Translations under genes and position numbers: made by a program
NCBI RefSeq assembly: GCF_000252445.1
Contig: NC_017790.1
Span: 1,160,501 to 1,224,500, forward strand
Source of the DNA: Deinococcus gobiensis I-0
GTDB taxonomy: Bacteria > Deinococcota > Deinococci > Deinococcales > Deinococcaceae
Length of the DNA stretch: 64,000 nt
Direction: 5' to 3'
The notes under the pieces: generated by a model
What the model was told of the DNA's origin: nothing
What the model saw: only the letters and a program-made list of their open reading frames with translations
Database searches by the model: none
In this document: positions 40,607 to 51,103 of the stretch, piece by piece
Numbering within the stretch: position 1 is the first letter of the stretch
How the letters are laid out: each line of letters starts with the position of its first letter

Positions 40607-41607
40607 CCCGACCTGATTCCCAGACCGTCTCCGGCCCCGGCCCCGCCTTCGCCGGCCCCATCACCGAAAATGTCGCCCGCGTACTGGTGGGCAAGGAGGC
40701 CGTGACCCGCCTGACGCTGGCCGGCATCCTGAGTGGCGGCCACGTCCTGCTCGAGGACGCGCCCGGCACCGGCAAGACCATGCTGGCGCGCGCCCTGGCC
40801 GTCAGCCTGGGCCTGAGTTTCACCCGCGTGCAGTTCACGCCCGATCTGCTGCCCGGCGACGTGACGGGGGTCAGCGTGTACCGCCCGGCGACCGGGACCT
40901 TCGAATTCGTGCGGGGGCCGGTCTTTACGGGCGTGCTGCTGGCCGACGAGATCAACCGCGCCACGCCGCGTACCCAGTCGGCGCTGCTGGAGGCGATGGG
41001 CGAGGGCCAGGTCACCGAGTCGGGCATCACGCACCGCCTGCCCGCACCCTTCGTGGTGATCGCCACCCAGAACCCGGTCGAGCACGAGGGCACCTACCGC
41101 CTGCCCGAGGCGCAGCTCGACCGCTTCACGCTGCGGCTCTCGGTGGGCTATCCCTCGGTCGAGGAGGAGGTGCGGATGTTGGGGCGCCTGCAGGGCGAGC
41201 ACCCCATCGCGGCGCTGCGGGCGGTGAGCGGTCCGGCCGAGCTGCTCGCGGCCCAGGCGGCGGCGCGCGGGGTTCACGTCTCGGCCGACCTGCGGCGCTA
41301 CGTGTCCTCGCTCGCGGCGCGTACCCGTGCCCACCCGCAGGTGACGCTGGGCGGCGGGCCGCGTGCCAGCCTCGCCCTGCAAAGCGTGGCGCAGGCCCTG
41401 GCCTGGATGGACGGCCGCGCCTTCGTCACCCCCGACGACGTGCAGCTCGCGGCCCCCGGCGTGCTGGCCCACCGCCTGAGCCTGGGCATCGAGGCCCGCA
41501 TGGGCGGGGTCGGCGGCGAGCAGGTCGTGCGGGAGGTGCTCGCCGCCGAGCCGGTGCCGGTGGAGTCCGGGGCGGGCGGGGCCGCCTCGCCGGTGGGCCG
41601 GTCCTGA
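40603..41607 (+). CDS. MoxR-family AAA+ ATPase
   Basis: 334 aa. Walker A LLEDAPGTGKTMLARALA, Walker B VLLADEINRATPRTQSALLEAM, sensor 1 VIATQNPVEHEGTYRLPEAQLDRF and a C-terminal lid with FVTPDDVQLAAPGVLAHRL. MoxR ATPases act as chaperones for maturation or activation of partner complexes together with DUF58/VWA proteins. The ATG overlaps the previous stop as ATGA. Confidence 0.93.
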   Translation: MTRPDSQTVSGPGPAFAGPITENVARVLVGKEAVTRLTLAGILSGGHVLLEDAPGTGKTMLARALAVSLGLSFTRVQFTPDLLPGDVTGVSVYRPATGTFEFVRGPVFTGVLLADEINRATPRTQSALLEAMGEGQVTESGITHRLPAPFVVIATQNPVEHEGTYRLPEAQLDRFTLRLSVGYPSVEEEVRMLGRLQGEHPIAALRAVSGPAELLAAQAAARGVHVSADLRRYVSSLAARTRAHPQVTLGGGPRASLALQSVAQALAWMDGRAFVTPDDVQLAAPGVLAHRLSLGIEARMGGVGGEQVVREVLAAEPVPVESGAGGAASPVGRS

Positions 41608-41639
41608 GCGGCCTGGGCGTCGCCCTGCTGTGGGCGGGG

Positions 41640-42728
41640 GTGCTCGTGCTGGGCGCGCTGCTCGTGTGGGCCGCCTATCGCCGCCCCCCCGGGGTGACGC
41701 TGGAGCGCGAGCGGCCCCCTTCCGGATTCGAGGGCGGCCGGGTGCCGCTCACGGTGCGGCTGCGGGTGCGCAGCGCCCTGCCGGCGCGCGTGGTGATCGA
41801 GGACCCCCCGCCGCGCACGGTGGTGCCCGACACCGCGCCCACCGTCGCCCTGACGGTGTTCGGTGAGGCCGAGGCCGAGGTGCGGGCCTCGCTGACCCTC
41901 AACCGGCGCGGGGTCCATGTCTGGCCCGGCGCGACGCTGCACTGGGCCGATCCGCTGGGGCTGTTCTGGCGGCGCGTGACCCTGCCGGAGCTGCCGCCGC
42001 CGCTGGAGGTGTATCCCGGCACCCACGGCCTGCGTCTGCCCGAGCTGCTGCGGCCCCTGCTCTCGGAGGGCAGCCTGTCGCGCACCTTGGGCCTCGACGA
42101 TCCCCTGAGCCTGCGCGGGGTGCGCGAGTACGTCGCGGGCGACGCGCCGGGCCGGGTCCACTGGCGGCTCTCGGCACACTCGGGCACCCTGATGGTCCGC
42201 GAACCCGAGCGCACGGCGTCGAGCAGCCTGTGCGTGTACCTCGACCTCTCGCACGGGGGCGAGGTCTTCGTCGAGAGTGCCGTGCGCCTCGCCGCCAGCC
42301 TGCTGCGCGAGGCCGGAGACCTGGGCCTGCCGGTGTCGGTCGCCTCGCGCGCGGGCGCGACCCCCGCCGGGCGCTCGCCCGAGCATCTGCGCGCGGCCCT
42401 GCTCGCTCTAGCCCGCCTCGCGCCGCAGGTGGGCGAGGTGCCGCTCATCCCCCCGGTGCGCGCGGGGGCGAACCTGTTCGTGCTCACCAGCCGGGCGGGC
42501 GCGGCGCTGGTCGCGCAGGCCATGCGCGCCCGCGCCCAGGCGAGCCGGGTAATCATCGTGGCGCTGCCCGAGGGCTTTTATCTCGAACCCGGCGAGTCGC
42601 CGCGCCGCCAGTGGGTCAGTGCGCCCGACACCGTGCGCGACCTCGAGCGCCAGGCCGCCGCCCTGGCCGGGGCGGGCGTACTGGTGTACGTGCTGCGCGG
42701 CGACCAGAGTGTGCTGCGCCTGGGCTAG
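41640..42728 (+). CDS. DUF58-domain protein
   Basis: 362 aa from a GTG at 41640. A membrane segment at the very N-terminus, a beta-rich region (LTLNRRGVHVWPGATLHWADPLGLFWRR), then the DUF58 signature SLRGVREYVAGDAPGRVHWRLSAHSGTLMVREPE and a VWA-like end. The reading frame extends upstream as hydrophobic LSGLGVALLWAGV to a CTG at 41604 that overlaps the moxR TGA (CTGA), so the real start may be this CTG, giving a complete N-terminal helix. Partner of the MoxR ATPase. Confidence 0.85.
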   Translation: MLVLGALLVWAAYRRPPGVTLERERPPSGFEGGRVPLTVRLRVRSALPARVVIEDPPPRTVVPDTAPTVALTVFGEAEAEVRASLTLNRRGVHVWPGATLHWADPLGLFWRRVTLPELPPPLEVYPGTHGLRLPELLRPLLSEGSLSRTLGLDDPLSLRGVREYVAGDAPGRVHWRLSAHSGTLMVREPERTASSSLCVYLDLSHGGEVFVESAVRLAASLLREAGDLGLPVSVASRAGATPAGRSPEHLRAALLALARLAPQVGEVPLIPPVRAGANLFVLTSRAGAALVAQAMRARAQASRVIIVALPEGFYLEPGESPRRQWVSAPDTVRDLERQAAALAGAGVLVYVLRGDQSVLRLG

Positions 42729-42781
42729 GGAGCGGGGGCCGCCCTAAAGGAAACACTCAGGCGGGGCGCGGGCGGGGTTGC

Positions 42782-42787
42782 TAGCGT
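42782..42787 (+). promoter_or_regulatory. -10 element of the 84-aa acidic protein gene
   Basis: TAGCGT, 6 nt upstream of the ATG at 42794. Confidence 0.5.
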
Positions 42788-42793
42788 GGGGCC

Positions 42794-43048
42794 ATGACCC
42801 AGAACGACGACCAGCGCGAGCAGCTCAAGAGCGAGGACGAGATCAGCAACGTGGACCTCCAGTTCATGGGCCGCACCGACGAGCACCGCGACGCCCTGGG
42901 CGACGCCCGCGCCGAGGCGCGCAACGCCGACGAGTTCGAGGAACGGGGCCTGGACAAGCAGGACGTGGCGTCGCAGGGCAGCATGATCGCCAGCGACCCC
43001 GCCAGCACCATCCCCGGCGAGGAGACTTCCGAGAACACCGACGACTGA
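42794..43048 (+). CDS. Small acidic hypothetical protein
   Basis: 84 aa, highly charged and probably disordered (MTQNDDQREQLKSEDEISN ... ARAEARNADEFEERGLDKQD ... GEETSENTDD), no hydrophobic core. Not recognised. The perfect leaderless -10 spacing and high codon regularity support it as real. Its 3' end faces mnmE; a GGGGGCC/GGCCCCC hairpin (43065-43087) separates them. Confidence 0.65.
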   Translation: MTQNDDQREQLKSEDEISNVDLQFMGRTDEHRDALGDARAEARNADEFEERGLDKQDVASQGSMIASDPASTIPGEETSENTDD

Positions 43049-43064
43049 GCACGGACCGGGGGCG

Positions 43065-43087
43065 GGGGGCCGGCGTCTCTGGCCCCC
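43065..43087. terminator. Hairpin between convergent genes
   Basis: GGGGGCC (43065-43071) with GGCCCCC (43081-43087). No T tract; possible shared terminator. Confidence 0.35.
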
Positions 43088-43091
43088 GCGC

Positions 43092-44411
<1,320 letters not shown>

Positions 44412-44418
44412 GCCCCGC

Positions 44419-44424
44419 AGGCTA
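44419..44424 (-). promoter_or_regulatory. -10 element of mnmE
   Basis: TAGCCT on the minus strand, 7 nt upstream of the GTG start; it lies between mnmE and the ABC permease stop. Confidence 0.5.
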
Positions 44425-44461
44425 GAGCATCGGGGCGTGCCGGAGGGTGGCCGGGGGCGCG

Positions 44462-45238
44462 CTAGACGTCGCGCCGGTCGAAGGCGAAGATCGCCATGAA
44501 CCCGAACCCCGCCGTATAGATGAGCAGCAGGGCCACCGAGCCGGCCACGCTGCCCTGTTCGGCGTACAGCGCGAAGTGGCTGGTGAGCAGGATGCGCTGC
44601 ACCGACTCGGGAAAGACCACCAGCAGGCGCATGATGTTCAGGGCGGCCAGGGTGGCGAGGGTCGAGGCGGCGGTATTCAGGAACAGCACCCCGAACAGCA
44701 GCGAGAGGGCCGCGATGGGCATGAGCATCAGCGCCGCCAGGAAGCTGCCGCGCAGCGTCTCCAGGAGGGCCGCGCCGCTGCCGAGCTGCCCCACGCCCAC
44801 GAACAGCCCCGGCCCCATGCCCGTGCCGCCCGTGAAGGCCCCGAAGCCGCGCGGAATGCCCGCGAGCAGCGACCCCAGGACCGTCACGGCGATGAGCAGG
44901 AAGGGCAGCAGCAGCGCCACGACCAGCTTGCTGGCGATGACCTGCGTGCGGCCCACCGGACGCAGCAGCAGCGGCGCGAGCGTGCCCTGGCTGACCTCGC
45001 TGCCGATCATCTCGGAGACGGTCAGGGCAATGAACAGCGGCAGCATGAACTGCACCGCCACCCCGATGCTCACGGCCGGCAGCTGCCAGCCGCTGACGAG
45101 TGCGAGGTCGCCCAGCAGCATGTTCATGCGCGGGGCAGCCGCCCACAGCAGGGGCAGCAGGAAGCTCACGGCCAGGCCGAGCCGGGCGCTGCGCGACGTG
45201 AGCAGTTTGCGCAGTTCGAGCAGGATCAGGGTCAGCAT
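44462..45238 (-). CDS. ABC transporter permease (ABC-2 type)
   Basis: 258 aa with about six hydrophobic helices; N-terminus [22 protein letters not shown] is the usual cytoplasmic entry of ABC-2 permeases, followed by [26 protein letters not shown]. It pairs with the ATPase gene 34 nt upstream. Likely an exporter (antibiotic, lipid or ion); substrate unknown. Confidence 0.88.
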   Translation of the reverse strand: MLTLILLELRKLLTSRSARLGLAVSFLLPLLWAAAPRMNMLLGDLALVSGWQLPAVSIGVAVQFMLPLFIALTVSEMIGSEVSQGTLAPLLLRPVGRTQVIASKLVVALLLPFLLIAVTVLGSLLAGIPRGFGAFTGGTGMGPGLFVGVGQLGSGAALLETLRGSFLAALMLMPIAALSLLFGVLFLNTAASTLATLAALNIMRLLVVFPESVQRILLTSHFALYAEQGSVAGSVALLLIYTAGFGFMAIFAFDRRDV

Positions 45239-45272
45239 GCGGCCCTCCGGGGCAGGGAGACGGAACGGCGGC

Positions 45273-46211
45273 TCATGCCTGGGCCACCCGTTCGCGGTAG
45301 TACTCGTACAGGTCGAAGTGGTCGGGCGAGGCCTCGAACACCCGGATGCCTGCGCGCGCGAGGTGGTCGAGCACGTCGGGCACCTGTCCCTCGCTGCTCA
45401 GGTGCGCCACCGCGTAGGGCTGACGTACGCTGACCCGCCGCACGTAGGGCAGGGATTCGAGGGCCGAAGCCGCCATCGCCGGGCGCTCCACCCGGAAGCG
45501 GAAGGCGGTGTGCCGCGCCTGGAGGTCCACCGTGTCCACCAGCCGCCCGCCGCTGAGAATTCCGACGCGGTGCGCGTAGGTGGCGATCTCGCGCAGGTGG
45601 TGCGTGCTGAGGATCACCGCGCAGCCCTCCGAGGCCAGCCCGGTCACGATGCGGTGGATCAGGCCGATGCCCAGGGGATCGAGGCCGCTCGTCGGCTCGT
45701 CGAGGATCAGGACCTTGGGGTGGTCCAGGATGGCGCTCGCCACCCCGAGGCGCTGGCGCTGGCCCAGCGAATACTCCGACACCGGGCGGTCGGCCATGCG
45801 GGTCAGTTCCAGCAGGGCCAGCACCTCGCGCAGCCGCGCCCGGTCCACCCGTTCGCGCCCCGGAGCCATCGCCGCGAGGCTGGCGTGCAGGTGCAGGTTC
45901 TGGTTGCCGGTCAGCTGCGGGTAGAACTTGGCCGGGGCCTCGACCACCGCGCCCAGCAGCGCGCGGGCGCGGGCACCGTCGGTGTGTACGTTCAGGCCCA
46001 GCAGCCGCACCTCGCCCGCCGTCGGAAAGGCGAGGCCGGTCATGGCGCGGATCAGGGTGGTCTTGCCCGCCCCGTTGGGGCCGGTCAGGGCGTAGACCTC
46101 GCCCGGCTTGACCGTCAGGTTGATCTCTTCGAGGACCGCGTTCGGGCCGTAGGATTTCGACAGCCCCCGCGCCTCGACGGCCGGCAGGGCAGGAGCGGCT
46201 GACTTCTTCAC
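45273..46211 (-). CDS. ABC transporter ATP-binding protein
   Basis: 312 aa. Walker [14 protein letters not shown]-loop region, signature [16 protein letters not shown], Walker [16 protein letters not shown] and H-loop STHHLREI. The 80-residue C-terminal extension ([21 protein letters not shown]) is typical of CcmA/NatA-like exporters. Partner of the downstream permease. The GTG at 46211 is 7 nt after a TAGGGT box. Confidence 0.93.
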   Translation of the reverse strand: MKKSAAPALPAVEARGLSKSYGPNAVLEEINLTVKPGEVYALTGPNGAGKTTLIRAMTGLAFPTAGEVRLLGLNVHTDGARARALLGAVVEAPAKFYPQLTGNQNLHLHASLAAMAPGRERVDRARLREVLALLELTRMADRPVSEYSLGQRQRLGVASAILDHPKVLILDEPTSGLDPLGIGLIHRIVTGLASEGCAVILSTHHLREIATYAHRVGILSGGRLVDTVDLQARHTAFRFRVERPAMAASALESLPYVRRVSVRQPYAVAHLSSEGQVPDVLDHLARAGIRVFEASPDHFDLYEYYRERVAQA

Positions 46212-46218
46212 GCGTCCT

Positions 46219-46224
46219 ACCCTA
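46219..46224 (-). promoter_or_regulatory. -10 element of the ABC exporter operon
   Basis: TAGGGT on the minus strand, 7 nt upstream of the GTG at 46211. Confidence 0.5.
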
Positions 46225-46272
46225 TGAAGCCGGCCTTGGCGAAACTCTTACACGGCTCTCAGCCGCCCGGAC

Positions 46273-46860
46273 TCAGCCCGCAGGAGTGATCACGCCGCAC
46301 TGCTCGCGCGAGCCGCTCTTGCCCGCCGGGTCGCTGGCATAGTCGTCGTGCATGGCGTGCAGCACCACGCTGCGGTTCAGGGCGCCCGTCAGGCCCCGCA
46401 AGGTGAGCTTGCGCGTCACGAACGTCGCCTGCACCGCGCCGCCGGTACTGGCCGTCACCATCGGCAGGTCGCCCGCGTGGGCCTCGGTGTTGGGGGTGGT
46501 GGGCGTGGCGTGGTTGCCGGTGTTGTAGGGGTCGAAGTGCCCGCCCGCCGCCCCGAAGGCCACGACCTCGCCGGTCGTGGCGTCGGGGCCGGGGGCGCAC
46601 ACCGGGTTGGTGTGGACGTGCATGCCGTGCATTCCCGGCGTGAGGCCGCGTGCCGAGACCGTGACCTCCAGCCCGCCCGGCACCTCGCGGAAGCTGACGG
46701 TGCCGCGCACGAGGCCCTGAGGGTCGCGCAGCAGGGCCGAGGCCTGCGTGCCGGGGGGCAGGGGCAGACCGCCGCCCCCCGCCAGGGCGCTGCCGAGGGT
46801 GAGCGCCCCGAGGGTGGCGATCAGCGCGGCGCGGAAGGTCCGGGTTCCGGGGTGTGTCAT
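46273..46860 (-). CDS. sodC: Secreted Cu/Zn superoxide dismutase family protein
   Basis: 195 aa with a signal peptide (RAALIATLGALTLGSALAGG). Metal and disulfide elements are present: MHVHTNPVCA (Cu His pair and disulfide Cys), GGHFDPYNTGNHATP ... EAHAGDLPMV (bridging and Zn His, Zn Asp), LHAMHDDYASDPAGKSGSREQCGVI (last Cu His replaced in order LHAMHDD, conserved Arg in GSREQ, second Cys). It removes extracytoplasmic superoxide. Monocistronic by spacing. Confidence 0.92.
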   Translation of the reverse strand: MTHPGTRTFRAALIATLGALTLGSALAGGGGLPLPPGTQASALLRDPQGLVRGTVSFREVPGGLEVTVSARGLTPGMHGMHVHTNPVCAPGPDATTGEVVAFGAAGGHFDPYNTGNHATPTTPNTEAHAGDLPMVTASTGGAVQATFVTRKLTLRGLTGALNRSVVLHAMHDDYASDPAGKSGSREQCGVITPAG

Positions 46861-46933
46861 GCCCTACCGTCGCAAAGGTGCCGGCCCCGCAGAGCGGCGG
46901 CCCTTACCTTGTGAAGCGCAGCTTGAGGCTGGC

Positions 46934-47806
46934 TCAAGTCCCCGAGACCAGCGCCTCGCCCACGAACAGGGGCAGGTCGCTGGCAGGGGCGGCCCCCACG
47001 GCCACGGCGCGGCGCTGCAACTCGCGCACGGCCCGCTCGCCCTCGTCGCCCACGTCGCGGCTCATGGCGTTGACGTACAGGTCGATATGGGCCTGCATGA
47101 CCGCGTCCTCCATCTCCAGCGCGTGCTCGCGGATGTAGGCGGCCGAAGCCTGCGGGTGCGCGTAGGCGTAGTCCAGGCTGGCGCGCACGGCGGCGTTCAG
47201 GTCGAGCTGCACCTGCGCGGGCAGGTCGCGCCGCACCAGGATGGCCCCCAGCGGCAGCGGCAGCCCGGTGTCGCCCTCCCACCACGCGCCGAGGTCGAGG
47301 TGCCTGCTCAGGCCGTACTGCGGGTACGTGAAGCGCGACTCGTGGATGATCAGCCCGGCGTCCACCTCGCCGCGCGCGGTCGCGGGCATGACCTCGTCGT
47401 AGCGCATACGCCTTACCTGCGCGTCCGGGTAGACCATCCGCAGCAGCAGCTCGGCGGTGGTCAGCGCGCCCGGCGAGGCGACCACCTTGCCGTTCAGGTC
47501 GCCCACCTCGCCGCGCGTCACGATGAGGGGGCCCACGCCGCGCCCCAGCGCCCCACCTGCCCGGAGGGCGACGTAGCGGTCCATGACGCTGAAGTAGGCC
47601 CGGTAGCTGATCTTGGTGATGGGCAGGCGGCTGGACGTGGCCCAGTCGTTGAGGGTCTGCACGTCTTCGAGCACCTCGCGCACCGGCAGTGGCGAGGGCA
47701 CCAGCCCCGCGTGCAGCGCATGGAAGATGAAGGTGTCGTTCGGGCAAAACGAGTAGCCCAGCTCCAGCGTCTCGGGCTGGGCGGGCGTCGGGGAGGCGGC
47801 GGTCAT
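46934..47806 (-). CDS. mqnD: 1,4-dihydroxy-6-naphthoate synthase (menaquinone, futalosine pathway)
   Basis: 290 aa, periplasmic-binding-protein-like fold. ELGYSFCPNDTFIFHAL, ITKISYRAYFSVMDRY, VGPLIVTRGEV, DAGLIIHESRFTYPQYGL and LPLPLGAILVRRDL are the MqnD signature blocks. It converts cyclic dehypoxanthine futalosine to 1,4-dihydroxy-6-naphthoate. The gene is alone here; other mqn genes lie elsewhere. Leaderless with TACCCT 7 nt before the ATG. Confidence 0.94.
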   Translation of the reverse strand: MTAASPTPAQPETLELGYSFCPNDTFIFHALHAGLVPSPLPVREVLEDVQTLNDWATSSRLPITKISYRAYFSVMDRYVALRAGGALGRGVGPLIVTRGEVGDLNGKVVASPGALTTAELLLRMVYPDAQVRRMRYDEVMPATARGEVDAGLIIHESRFTYPQYGLSRHLDLGAWWEGDTGLPLPLGAILVRRDLPAQVQLDLNAAVRASLDYAYAHPQASAAYIREHALEMEDAVMQAHIDLYVNAMSRDVGDEGERAVRELQRRAVAVGAAPASDLPLFVGEALVSGT

Positions 47807-47813
47807 GCCTGCC

Positions 47814-47819
47814 AGGGTA
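47814..47819 (-). promoter_or_regulatory. -10 element of mqnD
   Basis: TACCCT on the minus strand, 7 nt upstream of the ATG at 47806. Confidence 0.5.
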
Positions 47820-47926
47820 CGCCTGCCCGGCCGGGACGACCGGCCCCCCGGTTTCCTTTCGGGGCAGGCGCTCGGCGGGGCCGGTCGGGGAGACGGCCGG
47901 TCAGCGGGGCGTCAAGCGGGCGCGGC

Positions 47927-47932
47927 TATGCT
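47927..47932 (+). promoter_or_regulatory. -10 element of the DUF6174-like gene
   Basis: TATGCT, 5 nt upstream of the ATG at 47938. Confidence 0.45.
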
Positions 47933-47937
47933 GGGGC

Positions 47938-48465
47938 ATGTCCCGACCTGCCCTGACCGCCGCGCTGCTCGCTTCTCTGGCCCTGTCCGGCACGGCGCTG
48001 CTGGGCCACGCGCAGGCCGGGGGCGGGGGGGGCCGCGCCCCCGAGGTCTGCCGCGCCGATTACGTGCGCCCCAGTTTCACGCGCCTGGAGGCCGATCTCG
48101 CCTCGGCGCGCGCCCGTTGGGCCGCCCAGCACATCCGGGCCTACAGCTACGACTTCTCGCAGGTGGCGGCCCCGGCGCGCTTCCCGGCCGTGCGGGTCAC
48201 GGTGCGCCCCGGCGCGGCCCCGGTCACGGCCGTGCTGCCCGGCGAGGAAGGTGAGCCGGCAGCGCAGGCGGGCGTGACCGTCGAGGCCCGTTTCAGGCAG
48301 GTGGCGCAGGCCCTGGTCTCGTGGCGCGGCCAGCCGTGCCCGGAGGTGCGCGTCACCTACGACCGGGCGACCGGCGTGCCGCAGAGCTTCTATGGCGGCA
48401 GCGGCCTGGCGAACATCGCCGACGGCTTCGGCGAGTGGCGCATGACGAACTTCACCCGGCCCTGA
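47938..48465 (+). CDS. Secreted DUF6174-like protein
   Basis: 175 aa with a signal peptide (ALTAALLASLALSGTALLGHAQA). The mature part starts with a Cys-containing stretch (EVCRADYVRPSF), then ARWAAQHIRAYSYDFSQV and FPAVRVTVRPG ... VEARFRQVAQALV ... CPEVRVTYDRATGVPQSFY, the W..H.I..Y.Y/F..V.V pattern of DUF6174. Function unknown; likely extracytoplasmic. Confidence 0.7.
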   Translation: MSRPALTAALLASLALSGTALLGHAQAGGGGGRAPEVCRADYVRPSFTRLEADLASARARWAAQHIRAYSYDFSQVAAPARFPAVRVTVRPGAAPVTAVLPGEEGEPAAQAGVTVEARFRQVAQALVSWRGQPCPEVRVTYDRATGVPQSFYGGSGLANIADGFGEWRMTNFTRP

Positions 48466-48480
48466 TCCCGGCCCCGGCGC

Positions 48481-49395
48481 CTAGCCCAGGCCCGCCAGCA
48501 GCGCGCGGGCCTGTTCGGCGTCGCGGGCGAGCTGGGCCTTGAGTTCCTCCAGCCCGCCGAACTTCTGCTCGCCGCGCAGCCGGTTGAAAAACTTGATCTG
48601 GAGTTCCTGACCGTACAGGTCGCCCGCGAAATCGAACAGGTGGACCTCGAAACGCAGCTCACGGCCCTCGACGGTGGGCCGCCAGCCCACGTTCGCCATG
48701 CCGGGCCAGCGGCGCTCGCCCTCGCCCCGGTTGGGGTCGCCCAGCGCCATCACCGCGAAGACCCCCAGCGGCAGCGCCTTGCCCTGCGGCACGCGGATGT
48801 TGGCGGTCGGGTAGCCGATGGTGCGCCCCAGGCGGTCGCCCTGCACGACCACGCCCTGCGCGCCGTAGTGCCGCCCCAGCAGGCGCGAGGTGCCCTCGAC
48901 GTCTCCGGCGCGCAGCAGCTCCCGAATGCGGGTGCTTTTGATGTCGTCGCCGCCGAGCTGGTGCATCGGCAGGACGACCACGCGCGGCGCGACCTCCCGC
49001 AGGTCCTCCAGGCCGCCCGCCCGGCCGCGCCCGAAGTGGAAGTCCTCGCCCACCACGATCACGCGCGGGCGCAGCACCCGCAGGTCGTCCAGAAAGGCCT
49101 CCTTGGGCCGCGAGGCGAACTCGGTGGTGAAGGGCACGGCCACCGTCTCGTCCACGCCGTAGCGCGCGAGCAGTTCGAGCTTCTCGGGCAGCGTCGAGAG
49201 GAATTCCACGCCCTGGGTCAGCACGCGGGTCGGCGGGTCGAAGGTGTAGACCACGCTGGGCACCCGGAACTCGCGCGCGCGGGTGCGCAGCTGCGCCAGC
49301 AGTGCCTGGTGCCCCAGGTGTACGCCGTCGAAACTGCCGATGGCGACCACGGTTTCGGTGTCGGGCCGCTGGTCCGGCGAGACGAAGGTCTTCAC
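48481..49395 (-). CDS. ribF: Bifunctional riboflavin kinase/FAD synthetase
   Basis: 304 aa from a GTG. N-terminal FMN adenylyltransferase with IGSFDGVHLGHQALL (HxGH), VYTFDPP, GEDFHFGRGRAG and ISxTxxR counterpart IKSTRIREL; C-terminal flavokinase with GRTIGYPTANIRVP and RFEVHLFDFAGDLYGQ. It makes FMN and FAD from riboflavin. The GTG overlaps the Nudix TGA (GTGA), so it is the second gene of that operon. Confidence 0.95.
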   Translation of the reverse strand: MKTFVSPDQRPDTETVVAIGSFDGVHLGHQALLAQLRTRAREFRVPSVVYTFDPPTRVLTQGVEFLSTLPEKLELLARYGVDETVAVPFTTEFASRPKEAFLDDLRVLRPRVIVVGEDFHFGRGRAGGLEDLREVAPRVVVLPMHQLGGDDIKSTRIRELLRAGDVEGTSRLLGRHYGAQGVVVQGDRLGRTIGYPTANIRVPQGKALPLGVFAVMALGDPNRGEGERRWPGMANVGWRPTVEGRELRFEVHLFDFAGDLYGQELQIKFFNRLRGEQKFGGLEELKAQLARDAEQARALLAGLG

Positions 49396-49901
49396 TGCGC
49401 CTGCCCACCCAGTGCCAGCACGCCGTACAGGGCCGCCGCCACGCTGGGGCCGCTGCTGACCAGGGCGCCTTCGCGCAGGCCGTCCAGCAGCGCCTGGGGC
49501 GTCATCCACAGCACCTCCAGGTCCTCGCCCTCGTCCTGGGGCAGCTTGCTCTCGCGCAGGTTGCGGGCGCGGAACACGTGCAGTTCCTCGTCGCAGAAGC
49601 CCGGCGACGTGAAAAAGCGCGTGAGCAGCGTCAGCTCACCGTCGAAGCCCGCTTCCTCCTGCAACTCGCGCCGCGCGGCCTGCTCGGGGGTCTCGCCCTC
49701 GTCGATCAGTCCGGCGGGGGCCTCGACCGTGTGCGCGCCGATGGCCGGTCGGGCCTGACGCACGAGCAGCATCTCGCCCTGACCGTTCAGGACGAGCACC
49801 GCCACCGCCGGCTGATGCCGCACGACCTCCCACCTGCCCTCCATCCGCTCGACCGTCAGGATCTTGCCTTCGTAGATGGTCTCCGTGTCCGCACTCGCCA
49901 T
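49392..49901 (-). CDS. Nudix hydrolase, ADP-ribose pyrophosphatase type
   Basis: 169 aa. Nudix box GLIDEGETPEQAARRELQEEAGF preceded by the VEAPAGL that marks ADP-sugar pyrophosphatases, and LTVERMEGRWEVVRHQPAVAVLVL at the N-terminus. It likely hydrolyses ADP-ribose to AMP and ribose-5-phosphate. Operon with ribF through a GTGA overlap. The start at 49901 is set by TACAGT 6 nt upstream. Confidence 0.9.
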   Translation of the reverse strand: MASADTETIYEGKILTVERMEGRWEVVRHQPAVAVLVLNGQGEMLLVRQARPAIGAHTVEAPAGLIDEGETPEQAARRELQEEAGFDGELTLLTRFFTSPGFCDEELHVFRARNLRESKLPQDEGEDLEVLWMTPQALLDGLREGALVSSGPSVAAALYGVLALGGQAQ

Positions 49902-49907
49902 GCGGTG

Positions 49908-49913
49908 ACTGTA
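49908..49913 (-). promoter_or_regulatory. -10 element of the Nudix-ribF operon
   Basis: TACAGT on the minus strand, 6 nt before the ATG at 49901. Confidence 0.5.
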
Positions 49914-49990
49914 GAGCACGCCGGCGGCGGGGGTGAGACCGTGGCCGGGGCCGCTCTCGCCCCCGCCGCCCGTCTGACATAGTGGCCCCC

Positions 49991-51100
49991 ATGCTGACGC
50001 GCGCCGACCTCGAAGCCCGCGAGGCGGCCACCCTCGCCCCCTGGGCCACCTTGAGCCGCGACTCGCGGGGCCGCACCTACCCCGAGGCCGAGAGCGCGAC
50101 CCGCACCGCCTTCCAGAAAGACCGCGACCGCGTGCTGCACACCACCGCCTTCCGGCGCCTGGAGGCCAAGACCCAGGTGTTCCTGAACGCGGCCGGGCAG
50201 GGCGACCACTACCGCACCCGCCTGACCCACACGCTGGAGGTGCAGCAGGTGGCGCGCTCGGTGGCCCTGAGCCTGGGCCTGAACGAGACCCTGGCCGAGA
50301 CGGTGGCCCTGGCCCACGACCTGGGGCACCCTCCCTTCGGGCACGCGGGCGAGCGCGTCCTGAACGGCCTGATGGCCGGGCACGGGGGCTTCGACCACAA
50401 CGCCCAGGCCTGCCGCATCGTGACCCGGCTGGAGGACCGCTACCCGGACTTTCCGGGCCTGAACCTGACCCTGGATACCCTCGACGGCCTGAACAAGCAC
50501 GAGCGCGCGGGCATCGGGATGCCGAGCTTGGAGGCGCAGGTCGTGGACGCCGCCGACGCGCTGGCCTACACCGCCCACGACCTCGACGACGGGTTGCGCA
50601 GCGGCCTGATCGTGCCGGGGCAGCTCGCGGGCCTGAGCCTGTGGGACGAGCTGCGCGGGCGCACCGGCCTGAGCGGCGAGGTCGAGCGCGACCGCCGGAC
50701 CCTTCACCGCGAGCTGCTGGGCTGGCTCCTGATGGACCTGACGCGCGCCAGCGACGCCGCCATCGCCGCGAGCGGCGTGCGCTCGCCGGGCGAGGTGCGC
50801 GCCCTGCCCGCCCGCGTCGTGACCTACAGCGCGCCGGTCTACGCGCAACTGCGCGAGATGAAGGGGTTCCTGCGCGAGAACCTGTACCGCCACTGGCAGG
50901 TCGAGCGGCAGGTCGAGCAGGCCACCCGCGTTACCGAGGGGCTGTTCCGGGCCTTCGTCGCGCGGCCGTCCATGCTGCCGCCCCGGCCCCGCGCCCGCGC
51001 CGAGGCGTGCGGCCTGGAGCGCGCCGTGTGCGACCACATCGCGGGCATGACCGACCGCTACGCCCTGGAGACCTGGCGCAGCGTGGCCGCCCCCGCCTGA
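49991..51100 (+). CDS. dgt: Deoxyguanosinetriphosphate triphosphohydrolase-like protein
   Basis: 369 aa HD-domain protein. FRRLEAKTQVF, HYRTRLTHTLEVQQVARSVA, the metal-site AHDLGHPPFGHAGERVLN, and GFDHNAQACRIVTRLE are the dGTPase blocks; DAADALAYTAHDLDDGL completes the HD site. It removes triphosphate from dNTPs, likely with an allosteric hexamer form. The ATG at 49991 follows a CATAGT element by 7 nt; an in-frame GTG at 49982 would precede it. Confidence 0.92.
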   Translation: MLTRADLEAREAATLAPWATLSRDSRGRTYPEAESATRTAFQKDRDRVLHTTAFRRLEAKTQVFLNAAGQGDHYRTRLTHTLEVQQVARSVALSLGLNETLAETVALAHDLGHPPFGHAGERVLNGLMAGHGGFDHNAQACRIVTRLEDRYPDFPGLNLTLDTLDGLNKHERAGIGMPSLEAQVVDAADALAYTAHDLDDGLRSGLIVPGQLAGLSLWDELRGRTGLSGEVERDRRTLHRELLGWLLMDLTRASDAAIAASGVRSPGEVRALPARVVTYSAPVYAQLREMKGFLRENLYRHWQVERQVEQATRVTEGLFRAFVARPSMLPPRPRARAEACGLERAVCDHIAGMTDRYALETWRSVAAPA

Positions 51101-51103
51101 CGG

